From the NCBI RefSeq assembly GCF_000715075.1, contig NC_134097.1:64575190-64639189 (forward strand): a DNA stretch of 64,000 bases, given 5' to 3'. The stretch comes from Nicotiana tabacum. Lineage: Eukaryota > Streptophyta > Magnoliopsida > Solanales > Solanaceae. Made by a program: the position numbers and the translations under genes. Positions 32,570-43,669 of the stretch are shown piece by piece (within the stretch, counting starts at the first letter, position 1; the number at the start of each line of letters is the position of its first letter). The notes below the pieces were generated by a model, which was given only the letters and a program-made list of their open reading frames with translations, had not been told where the DNA came from and ran no database searches.

Positions 32570-32800
32570 AAGATGTCGCAATTGCGACCAGGATTCGCAA
32601 TTGCGAACCCTTAAGGAACCTGCTACCTTCGCATTTGCGATCATATGTTCGCAATTGCGAACTCGCATTTGCGAAGGTGGCGTCGCATTTGCGACCACTA
32701 GCTACAACTGGAGGCATCGCATTTGCGAGGTATTGCTGGCCTGGGCTATTTTGCATTTGCAACATAACTCTCGCATTTGCGAGCCAGGCTTCGCATGCAG
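32570..32800. repeat. TTCGCATTTGCGAA-type palindrome array, 3' LTR of B
   Basis: About ten short motifs of the form TCGCATTTGCGA or TCGCAATTGCGA, each close to its own reverse complement, spaced irregularly at 15-35 bp. The open frames across it (for example 32532-32837) are by-products. Confidence 0.8.
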
Positions 32801-33522
32801 GCCTGAAATATACCAGTTAAAATCTGCAACACCCTAAGTCCAAATTGCACTCCGTGGCCTATCCAAAACTCACCCTGACCCCTCGGGGCTCTAAACCAAA
32901 CATGCACACCAACCTAAAAACATCATACGGACTTGCTCGTACATTCAAATCACCAAAATAACCTCAACAATTATGAATTTAGCATCAAAATCATGAAATC
33001 ACTTAAGAATATCAAATTTTCTAATTTTCTTAAATAAGGTCCGATTCACGTCATTTCAAGTCCGTTTCTTACCAAATTTCACAGACTCAACTTAAACCAC
33101 GTATAAGACCTGTACTGGGATACAGAACCAGAATACGGGCCTGATACCATCAAATTTTTCACACATTTCATTTCCCAAAATTCATAAATATTTCAGAAAA
33201 TAATTTTCTTTAAAAATTCATTTCTCGGGCTTGGGACCTCAGAATTTGATTTCGGGCATATGCCTAAGTCCCATATTTTCCTACGGACCCTTCGGTACCA
33301 TCAAATCACGGGTCCGGGTCCGTTTACCCAAAATATTGACCGAAGTCAACTTAAATTCATTTTAAAGGAAAAAATCATCATTTTTCACAGATTTTCACAT
33401 ATTGGCTTTCTGCTACGTGCCTAGACTGCGCACGCAAATTGAGAAAGAGAGAAAGAGGGTTTTAAGGCCTCGGAACACGGAATTTATTTCTAAAACAAGT
33501 GATGACCCATTGGGTTATCACA

Positions 33523-33535
33523 TTTTCCACCTCTA
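33523..33535 (-). other. Polypurine tract of element B
   Basis: AGAGGTGGAAAA on the - strand directly before the 3' LTR. It overlaps the last codons of pol by a few bases. Confidence 0.6.
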
Positions 33536-36534
33536 AAACAACCATTCATCCTTGAACGAATATAAGAAGGAAGTACCTGAGTCGGGAAAAAGATGGGGAT
33601 AATGGCTCCGCATATCAAACTCAGACTCCCAGGTCGATGCCTCAACAGGCTGACCTCTCTACTAAATACGAACAGAAGGAAAACTCTTCAATCTCAACTG
33701 ACGAACCTGCCGGGCTAGAATGGCTACCGGCTCCTCCTCATAGGACAAGTCCTTGTCCAACTTGACAGTGCTGAAATCTAACACGTGGGATGGATCGTTG
33801 TGATACTTCCGAAGCATGGACACATGAAACACTGGATGCACGACTGATAAGCTCGGCGGTAATGCAAGTCTTTAAGCCATCTCTCCCACTCGATCAAGAA
33901 TCTCAAACGGGCCAATGAAACGAGGTCTAAGCTTGCCCTTCTTTCCAAATCTTATCACGCCCTTCATAGGCGACACTCGAAGCAATACCCGCTCACCGAC
34001 CATGAATTCCAAATCTCGAACCTTACAATAGGCATAACTCTTTTGCCTAGACTGAGCTATACGAAGCCTATCCTAAATAATCCAAACCTTGTCCAAGGCA
34101 TCCTATACCAGATCTGTACCCAACAACCGAGCCTCTCCCGGCTCAAACCATCCAACCGGCGACCGACACCGCCTACCATACAAAGCCTCATAAGGAGCCA
34201 TCTGGATACTCGACAGGTAGCTGTTGTTGTAGGCAAACTCTGCTAAAGGCAAAACCTGATCCCACGAGCCTCTAAAGTCAATGACACAAGCTCGGAGCAT
34301 ATCCTCCAAAATCTGAATGGTCCGCTCGGACTGCCCGTCCGTCTGAGGATGAAATATTGTGCTCAACTCAACTCGTGTGCCCAACTCTCGCTGAACTGCT
34401 CTCCAGAAATGTGAGGTAAACTGCGTACCTCAGTCCGAAATGATAAACATGGGCACACCATGAAGATGAAAAATCTCCCGAATATAGATCTCAGCTAACC
34501 TCTCGGAAGAATAGGAGACTGCCACCAAAATAAAATGTGCTGACTTGGTCAGCCTATCACCAATAAAGTTTCTTTGAGTCCGTGGGAGTCCAACAACAAA
34601 GTTCATAGTGATACTCTCCCACTTCCACTCAGGAATCTCAATCTTCTGGAACAAACCACCAGGCCTCTGATGCTCGTACTTAATCTACTGACAATTCAAA
34701 CACCGAGCCACATATGCAATAATGTCCTTCTTCATTCTCCTCCACCAATAATGTTGCCGCAAATCCCGATACATCTTTGCGGCTCCCGGATGAATAGAGT
34801 ACTGGGAACTATGGGCCTCCGCTAAAATCAACTCCTGGAGCCCATCCATATTAGGCACACAAACTCGACCCTGCAGCCTAAAAAATCCATCATCTCCTAA
34901 GGTAACTTGCTTGGCACCTCCGTGCTGCACAGTGTCTCTAAGGACACACAAATGAGGATCATCATTTTGCCGATCTCGGATACGCTCCAATAATGAAGAA
35001 CGAGCGACTGTGCAAGCTAACACACGGCTGGGCTCAGAAACATCCAACCTCACTAACTGATTGGCCAAAGCCTGAACATCCAAAGCAAGCGGTCTCTCAC
35101 CAACTGGAATATAAGCAAGATTGTCCATACGGGCTGACTTCCTACTCAAAGCATTGGCCACCACGTTGGCCTTTTCCCGATGATATAAGATGGTGATATC
35201 ATAATCCTTTGATAGCTCCAACCACATTCTCTGCCTCAAATTTAGCTCCTTCTTCTTGAACAAGTACTGCAGACTCTTGTGATCCGTGAACACCTCACAT
35301 GACATGCCATATAGATAATGCCTCCAAATATTCAACGCGTGAACAATGGATGCTAACTCCAAGTCATGAACTAGATAGTTCTTCTAATGAATCTTCAATG
35401 CCGCGAAGCATAGGTAATGACCTTACCATCCTGCATTAACACTGCACCAAGTCCAATACGAGATGCATCACAATAAACTGTATATGGCCCTGAACCTGTA
35501 GGCAAAACCAAAGATGTCTTGAGCTTCTGAAAGCTTGCCTCACACTCGTCCGACCACCTGAACTAGGCACCCTTCTGGGTCAACATATTCATCGGGGCTA
35601 CAATAGATGAAAACCCTTCCACAAACTGATGATAGTAGCTTGCCAATCCTATGAAACTTCGGATCTCTGTAGCTGATGCTGGTCTAGGCCATTTCTCGAT
35701 TGCCTCAATCTTCGTCGGATCTACCTGAATACCCTCTGCTGATACAACATGACCCAAGAATGCAACTAAACTCAACCATAACTCACACTTCTAAAACTTA
35801 GCATACAACTAACTATCCCTTAAAGTCTGAAGAACCACTCTCAGATGCTGCTCATGCTCCTCCCGGCTGCGGGAATAGATCAAAATATCATCAATGAAGA
35901 CTATCACAAACGAATCCAAGTAAGGCCTGAACACTCGGTTCATCAAATCCATAAAAGATGCTGGGGCATTTGTCAACCCGAATGACATCACCAAGAACTC
36001 ATAATGCTCGTACTGAGTGCGGAAAGCTGTCTTAGGGACATCAGATGCCCTAATCCTCAACTGATGGTAGCCAGATCTCAAGTCAATCTTCGAAAATACC
36101 TTGGCACCCTGAAGCTGATCAAACAAATTATCAATCCTCGGCAATGGATACTTATTCTTGATTGTAACCTTGTTCAACTGCCGGTAATCTATACATATTC
36201 TCATCGATCCGTCCTTATTCTTAACAAACAACACTGGCGCACCCCAAGGCGAAATACTAGGTCTAATAAAACATTTTTCAAGCAAGTCTTGCAACTGCTC
36301 CTTCAACTCTTTCAACTCAGGCGGGGCCATACAATACGGCGGAATAGAAATGGGCTGAGTGCCCAGAGCCAAATCAATGCAGAAGTCAATATCCTTGTCG
36401 GGTGGCATACCCGGCAAGTCTGAAGGAAATACCTTAGGAAACACACGAACAACAGGCACATAATCAATAAAAGGAACCTCGACACTAGAATCCCGAAAAT
36501 ATGCCAACTACGCCAAACACCCCTTCTCGACCAT
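33533..36534 (-). pseudogene. pol of element B, from end of protease to chromodomain
   Basis: It continues the reading frame left of element C. RT spans about 36500-35560, with [49 protein letters not shown] and FIDDILIYS (about 35875-35900). RNase H follows (35362 down, [10 protein letters not shown]). Integrase shows LRQHYWW and the zinc-binding CLNCQ (near 34690). Its second catalytic Asp is in a segment reading SD-stop-GTQFT, the stop TGA at 34430-34432 replacing Arg. It continues with HPQTDGQSERT (catalytic Glu) and YGRRCRSPVGW. The C-terminus has VHPVFHVSML and a chromodomain-like tail (VEASTWESE) with two adjacent stops. The natural stop is at 33533-33535. Several other stops and shifts are present (about 35776-35808, 35363-35560, 34655-34684, 34040). 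Confidence 0.88.
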
Positions 36535-36539
36535 ATGCC
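36535..36539. repeat. Target-site duplication of C, left copy (ATGCC)
   Basis: Identical to 57455-57459; the target is a codon region just after the protease of element B. Confidence 0.92.
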
Positions 36540-38629
36540 TGTTGATATCCAATTTTTCCCTAGATATTTTTAATATGCAAAATAACTTCAAAATAGCATA
36601 TATATATATGCATATATAAGTATGTCCAAATGTTTTATTATTTTTCCCATAACTTTTAAAGGTTTTTAAATCAATTTAATTCCCTCTTTTATTCATAAAA
36701 ACCAATAATTATTTCCAAAATTATTATTTTTGGTAATTCATTTATTGGATTTTTATATTAATACTAAAATATAGCTAAGGTAATTTTTTGTATATTTTTA
36801 CAAATTTATTTAGTATTTTTAAGCTAAATTGCATATATTTGCAACATTAGCCTTCTAAGATTTAATTGTGTTTTATATTCATAAAATTAAGTCCTGTATT
36901 TTTAAATTGTTAATTATATGTTATAAATCATTTTAGGGTTTTCAATTTATTTTCAGAAATTTATTTACTATTTTTATAAATTAAAAAGTAAAAAGTGGCT
37001 ATTTAAATTTTAGCCCAAATTGGCCTTCAATTTGACCCCAAATTAAACCCAATTTCCCCCGACCCAATTTAATTTAAACATGAACCCTAACCCAATTTAA
37101 CTAGCCCAACCCGAATTCCCCACCTAACCATTCAATCTTGGTCGTTGATCATTCAGATCAACGACCACCGTTACCCTTACCTAAAGTAAACCTAAACGAC
37201 CCCTTACCCTAATTAATTCTTCACCAAACGCCGCCCTTGAATCCCTTCCCTCTCAATTCTCTCTGCATCCTCTCATGAACCCTAGCCGCCGCCATCTAAT
37301 TTCACCCTAATCCACTTCAATCCCTGCCTAATCCATGGCTTCTCATGGCCATTTGAGATGTGTATCGGCCTCCTATGGCTCTGGGGTGTTTGTTTCCGTG
37401 ATTTCATGGATAGATCTCGAAGAGATATGGTCTAGTCCTTGCTCAACTTCCATTCATGGCCTTTCTCCGGCCATCTCTGGTCTTTCTCCGGCCAACCATG
37501 GCCGTTCAAGTAGGATCTTTGATTGTTCTGGCTAGATCGGTAACTTTCAAAGTCTTTCTCACTTTTTCTGGGTTTTCTGAAACGCTAAGCTTTAAGATCT
37601 TTCAATTTTTCTTTTAGATCTATCTTAGATCTGTGCTTACTATGAACGTCTTAAATGTTTTTCTCAAAGATTCTCCGATTTTCTTTCAAAGTGATTCTTC
37701 ATTTTATTCAATGATTAGGGTTTTCCTTTAAGTTTTTAAAAGATCTCTTCTCTGATTTTGATGTTGTTTATGATTTTTCGATGTTTAAAACGATTTGCTC
37801 ATGTTGTTCTTCTACCTATTTCATCGTATTGAAAACCCTAAGTTTTTTGGTCTTGTCCGAGTTCTGAAACTGTCCTTGTATGTTTGAATGTGTATTTGTT
37901 CGATTAAATTCTTTGATTCTCTTTTCTTTGTGTGACTTATATGGTTCTGGTTGCATATCATCTCTTAAACTCGACTACTGTTGTCAAAACCCTAATTTCT
38001 TAAATGGTTTTCCTCACTTGTTACTGTGAGACCTTTACTTGTTTCTGATTCTCTTACTTGTTACTATGTTCTTCTTCACTGTTGATTCTAAGTGACTACT
38101 TGACCTACTTGACTACTGTGTTTCGAATACTTTTCTTACTGCTAAACCCTAGCTTACCCCTACTGCTACCGTATGTTTGTGTTGCTTCTTTAGTCAACAT
38201 GTTTGACTCTGCATGCCTGTTCATTCCTTGCTATTTATATGTTGAGGTGCAGAATCTTGACCCTTTCTTGATTGATCCTGATTCCCTCGATATTGTGACT
38301 GATTGCAAAATTTTTCTTATGAACCCTAATTTTATTCGTTTGTTTGAATTAATTGATTCCCCTCCTTTAATTACTGTAGTGTTTTACCTTGCTGAATTGT
38401 TTTCCTAAAATTAAGCCTATTTTGAACATAGACTTGATTATTTACTTCATGCTTTTACTGCCCCTTATATGGCAATAATCAATCTGTCCCAAACTGATTT
38501 CTTTCATTAATTAAAACATGTTAGTATACGTTACGCAATGATTCCTTAATTAAAAAGAATCACTTGTGTTAATTATTTCTGATTGTGATTATTTCCATGT
38601 TTGTGTTAAGACTTTACTCGTTTTCAAAA

Positions 38630-38638
38630 CTATAAATA
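38630..38638 (+). promoter_or_regulatory. LTR TATA box of element C
   Basis: CTATAAATA followed by a TCTCTTCTTTC pyrimidine-rich start region; conserved in the 3' LTR at 54928-54936. Confidence 0.6.
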
Positions 38639-39469
38639 TCTACCCTCTCTTCTTTCAAAACACATGAACTATTTGAGTTTAGAATACACACTTACACTCA
38701 AACTTTCTCTCTTTTCTCTACTATTACTTGTGCTGCTACTTTGTCTAGCCGGCTGAAAGCCAAGTCTAGACTGTGGAATCTTGCTTACTTTTCTTTCTGC
38801 ACTTTGCTTCTCTACTGGTACGTTCTAGTTAATTTTTAAAGTCTCAACAACAACAAGTTCCTTTGATTGTTTCAATTTCTTTCATTCTTGTCTATTCCTG
38901 CTTATGTTTCTGCAGTTAAGTTATATTACTAGCATGCTGTAATATGTCCCTTTCCCTTTAGATTAATGCTTCCCTATGTGTGTACTCTGTCAGTCAAACC
39001 ACCCTTACCACTTACTGTTTTCAACCTAGTTTTATAAAAATCTCTTCCAACTATGTTCTACACTTCCACTATATTCTTAGAACCTAGGTTCTGCCCATCT
39101 TGTGTGAGCCTTGCCTTGGGACCCTTGAGCTCCCTCTGAACTTGGACACATAAGGGCTGACCCTTCCACATTGCACTCATTTCTGTCTGGTTATGCAAAC
39201 CTGGGTGTAAGCACTGCCCGGGGTCCCTTGAGACCCTTAGGGAACTTTAACACACCCAGATATGAGAAAGGATTTGAAACAACAAATGGCATTTGAGGTG
39301 GTTTATTCCATAACTCAAAGAGGAAGTCAGAATCATGCTTCATATGGTTGTAACTTCTTATTTTACACTTTTTCTGATGTAATTCAGTATTTGTTCTGTA
39401 ATAATTTGTAACCAATATTGGGGTTGGCTAGTGAAATGGATGTGGTGATTATGCATGTTTTAGCTATTA

Positions 39470-39990
39470 GAAGGGTAGATAACATGCCTATAGGATGTAT
39501 TTCGATATGATCTGTTAGAGAACATGCCTATAGGATCTGCTCTGTTTTAATTAAGTTCTGCATGCTTTGCTTTCACATGAATAGAAACCATGCCTATAGG
39601 ATCTAAATGGTTCTAATAGAGATCATGCCTATAGGATCGAAATGGTTCTGATAAAAGTCATGACTATAGGAACTTCGCTTTGATCAAATAAATCCTTCTT
39701 ACTTCACTGTATGTTCAATTAGATACCATACCTATAGGACCAAAATCAGACTTTAATACTTAGATACCATGTCTATATGAATTAAAATCAGTTATAATAG
39801 AGATCATGCCTATAGTGTCGAAATCAGCTTAGTTAAAATCACTTTGACTTATGCCGGTCTGAATCAGATTAAACAACCTACCCTTCTCGTGTTAATTAAT
39901 ATGGCTTAGAAAGCATGCCTATAGAATCCAAATCACCTGTTTAAAATTAACAACTGCTCTACTGCATTCCTAATCAGTAATAGATATCAT
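39470..39990. repeat. ATGCCTATAGGA interspersed tandem repeat in C's LTR
   Basis: About a dozen copies of CATGCCTATAGGA or close variants, spaced about 35-55 bp, with linkers such as 'tctaaatggttctaatagag'. The same block is at 56000-56470 in the 3' LTR, with fewer and altered copies. Confidence 0.8.
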
Positions 39991-40994
39991 GCTCATAGGA
40001 CCTCACTATCACACCTAGGCAAGCCTTAGGTAATAATGATAAAACTGAAATCGCCTTTGTTAATTAGCACTGCTACAACCAGCTGGCAGGCCTGATTCAG
40101 ACTTCTTATCTGAGTTATATAATAAATTTGGTCTTCTTCAACAATTTAAACACCCTGCTTTAGTGTTTCAAAAGTCAGACCCTAATTGTGTTTAAGTTAT
40201 GCTATTTATATGCATTGTCTGCGGAGGTATATATGAGCCCTTTAAATTGTTTATATGTTTCCCCTAATATATAGTCCTACGTGTTTTGTATGTCGCCTTA
40301 GCCTTTTTACCTTTAAAACCTAAGAGTCAGCCTAAAATCCTCCCCCTTATAGGAATAGTAGTCCTAAATTCCTCCAGGACTGATAGGAATGGGACAGGTA
40401 ATAACATGCAATAGAGGTCAAGACCAATCTGTGCTTTAATACCTTAACGGGGTGGGAATGGTAGATATGGATATGATGACCGGTGCGCTAATACCACGTG
40501 TATGCCCTATTCTGCGGAGTGTCATACCGGGTATCGCATTGATGTGATCCATATTATAAACGAGCCTAGGACCCCCCTTCCCTTTTACATTCTCAAGTAT
40601 TTGTAAAACTGCAACTCCTTTTCAAAATTCGCCTTTTAATAATTATTTTCAAACCCTTATCTGTTTAAACTTAAATCCCCTACTATTTGAACCTATACTT
40701 GTCTATTTTGTAATTGTACAAATTCACAAAATTGTCTGGACGGGAACCACACTAGTGGATCCTGAGGGGTGCCTAACACCTTCCCCTTGGGATATGTTCA
40801 AGCCCTAACCCTATCTATAGTTATCAAACAAACTTAGAAATGAACCCTATAGGTGTACTAATGCACCATATATCATTAGGTGACAACTCTTCAAATGTAA
40901 ACCCAGTTCTCAAAAGGAATGAGTTGTCCCATACCTCAAAATGTCATAAAACTGATTTTTTGATGTGAAGAGGGAAAAAGGGGGAGCGACAGCA

Positions 40995-41013
40995 TGACGA
41001 CTCTGCTGGGGAT
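40995..41013 (+). other. Primer-binding site of element C (tRNA-Arg type)
   Basis: TGACGACTCTGCTGGGGAT, three bases inside the LTR. The canonical form starts TGG; here the third base is A. Otherwise like F's site. Confidence 0.75.
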
Positions 41014-41673
41014 TTTAGCTTTTACCATTTCAGATTATTTTGTGAATTTGTACCCCCCCTATGTGCAATTACCTCTTTAAATTTCTTTAAGCATTTAACC
41101 TCATTTTCAACTGCAAAACTGACATGTCTTCTTTGTTTCTTTCCTTTATTGCAGCTTTAAATTATGAAACTGTAGTATTTATCGCTTTCTTAACATGCAA
41201 ATGCATTCCAACATGCTTGCATAATCATGCTCAACATCATACTCCACTCGCGCCAAACAAATACTATAGCAACGCTTTTAACGAGTGGTTGCGCTCTTCC
41301 ATATTATTACCCCCTAAATTCGGAAAGGCATATTTGCGGTAAAACCAGTCGATCAGCGGTGCAGTCGACGGTTCCGTGCCTTCCCCCTTGAGTTTTCCGC
41401 TCAAGGGTACCAGTCTAAAACCCCATAGAAACCTTACTCTATTTGAATTTTGCATGCATTATGGTCAAACCTAGCCGGGTCAGTTATGTTGTCCGCATAA
41501 TGATCCTTTAAGATAGCCTTGTCCAAGAGTCCATCGAGTTTCCCTAAACCCAAACGAACGTCGTCACGTTCTGTGCATTTAGTTGGAGAACTAAATTCTT
41601 CATGCTAATTATTGATGTTAAATAGTCGAGTCTGGTGGGGGTAAGGGCCTAACCATATTTGTCTTGCAGAAAT

Positions 41674-43259
41674 ATGAGGCACGAAGTCTCCAGATTCGGC
41701 ATTGTCACCAGTATCCACCCAAGATTGCTAAGATGGTGGAGAGATCTACACTCTAGTGATCAAACCCTCATCCGAAAATACTTGGGCAACCTACCATCCC
41801 TCCTGAAGGTCCAACCTAACAACAAGATCATAGAAGCTGCTACTCTGTTCTGGGATTGTGAAAGGGCCGTGTTCCGCTTTGGGGACATTAAAATGACGCC
41901 TTTGCTGGAGAAGATAGGAGGATTGGCCGGTTTAGTGTGGGAAACTCTGGGTTTGCTAGTGCCTGGGAACCGAAAAGTCAAGGGTTTCCTCAAAATGATG
42001 GGTTTGAAGAAGAATACAGAACTGACATGCCTAAAGGAATCATATATTCCTTTCGACTACTTGTATGAAAGGTACGGTCATAGCAAATCCTGCCGTACCT
42101 ACCCTGATGAGTTTTCCATCACATCCTTGGGGCACATCCAACGAAGAGTTTTCATCTTCATGTTTTGTTTCCTGGGGCTCATTGTGTTTCCAATGAAGAA
42201 AGGGAGAATCCATACTAGGCTGGCTATGGTAACTAAGACCCTAATGGAAGGGATTGGTGGGTAGCCATTCAGCATCATGCCCATGATCATTGCAGACATA
42301 TACTGAACCTTGGAGAAGTGTCAACAAGAAGCAAAACACTTCGAAGGCTGCAATTTATTACTTCAACTCTGGCTCATGGAACACCTCCAAAAGGGCGAAT
42401 ACCGACAAGAGATTACGTGAAGGGATTGGGATGATCACATCGCTTTTCATCATCCAAAGCGAATGAATTACATCCCCGATATGTTCGCCCAGCCAGAGAA
42501 TGCTAAAGAATGGGTCGAGCTTTTTGAAAATCTGACATAAGAACAAGTTCAATGGATGTTCGAGAGGTTTCCAATCGAGGAGTTCATCGCTCGATCTAGA
42601 GATGCACCTTTCCCGATACTGATCGGTCTAAGAGGAACATATCCCTACGTCCCTCTTCAAGTTATGAGGCAGGTTGGTAGGAAGCAAATCATACCCAGGG
42701 TCGACAAGATGAGCCATTTCAGAGCTGACTTCCAAAATGATGATAGTCCCTACAAGTGCCAAGCTCAGCATATGTGGCACTGCAAAATCGTAATGAGGAA
42801 AGACACCATCGAGCTAGACAGATATCATGCTAGTAGTACTCCCTACTATTCAGGCTGGTTGGAAGATAATCATGATGGTCTAGGCCAGCCTGGGTTTGTT
42901 CAAGGTCATAGAATCATAGATGAAAAGTCCGAGGAACAAGTCAAATACAACCAGTTGCGCAAAGGATCCGCGAATGCGAGAGCAAACACCACGAGATACA
43001 AGAGTCCAACCAGAAGTTGATTGAGGAATAGAAGGATATGACTGCCAGCGCCAACAAAAGGCTAGGATATTTGGAGCGAGGCATAGTAGAACTGGAGAGG
43101 AAATTTCTTAAAAGGATCGAAGATTGTCAAAAGGCCGAAGGAAATGAAGGCGGACATCTAGCCAGAGCATACTTGTTGCTGGGACTTCGCGAGTTGGGGA
43201 AGATGTTCAATGGAGCCAAGGATGCCGAATCTGGGGAAGGTCCTTCTGGGACCAAGTAG
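41674..43259 (+). pseudogene. ORF1 of element C, unknown function
   Basis: ATG 41674 opens a protein of about 530 codons, broken by stops near 42262, 42313, 42418 and 42538 and by a shift near 43020. Visible segments: RLLRWWRDL, YLGNLPSLLKVQPN, LFWDCERAVFRFGDIKMTP, LLEKIGGLAGL, then IYxTLEKCQQEAKHFEGCNL, MFERFPIEEFI and a charged coiled-coil end (43038-43259). It resembles plant repeat-encoded proteins with a plant-mobile-domain-like or DUF7745-like core; that match is from memory and uncertain. An extra ORF before gag is a known trait of Ogre-type elements. A splice-acceptor-like TTTGTCTTGCAG lies just before the ATG, so the leader may be spliced. Confidence 0.65.
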
Positions 43260-43669
43260 ATAGGAATTTATCTTTTTGCTTTATAAAATGTAATAAGCCA
43301 ATGGGCATTAGTGACTTTTTATTTCCTGTTTGTTTAGTGTCGATTTAGGATTTGTCTTATTTTTATCAATAAAATGAGGCATTTAGCATTCTAAGTTCTT
43401 CAAATTAATTTGTCGCTAGGACTACCTCGGGCACAAAGAGGTTCTCAAATTAGGACGTGCTTTGCATTCAGCACTATATTTTTAAATACCGCAACACTTT
43501 TTATGATCCGCACTAACTTGATTACCTTTTATTTTATTTTTTGTTTTATTATTCCCCTCCCCCAAAAGTTAGTTCGTGTACTTTGGCATCATCATCTTAT
43601 TCCACGATATCCAGGGGCCCTCCACCCACTCCTCATCTTAGTCTTGTCAGAAACAAGAACAAAAGCAAG
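43260..43669 (+). other. Spacer between ORF1 and gag of element C
   Basis: AT- and Py-rich; no coding similarity. It contains a run of TTATTTTATTTTTTG and CCCCTCCCCC. It could hold an intron or an internal initiation region; nothing is certain. Confidence 0.45.

Larger units (their letters stand above)
31100..33522 (-). repeat. 3' LTR of element B
   Basis: 2423 bp, beginning TGTGATAACCC on the - strand. It has six copies of a 34-bp repeat (31838-32040) and a larger array of GCAATTGCGA/GCATTTGCGA motifs (32570-32800). Compared with the other LTR it lacks about 420 bp near 32040 and carries about 300 bp extra at 32351-32665. Confidence 0.9.
36540..40991 (+). repeat. 5' LTR of element C
   Basis: Begins TGTTGATATCC, ends GGGGGAGCGACA. 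The TATA box is at 38630-38638. About 39470-39990 holds a degenerate repeat of ATGCCTATAGGA motifs. Open frames such as 37335-37535 and 38058-38408 match no known protein and are not maintained with coding-like substitutions. Confidence 0.95.

Noticed and set aside
32532..32837. Open frames across the GCATTTGCGA array
   Set aside because: Produced by the repeat itself on both strands; no protein similarity, and the other LTR does not keep the same frame.
37335..38408. Small genes in C's LTR
   Set aside because: Counterparts in the 3' LTR (53726-54711) have different starts, stops and frameshifts, and no similarity to known proteins.
41674..42264. Host gene between LTRs
   Set aside because: Its position between primer-binding site and gag, and its continuation through stops, make it ORF1 of element C.
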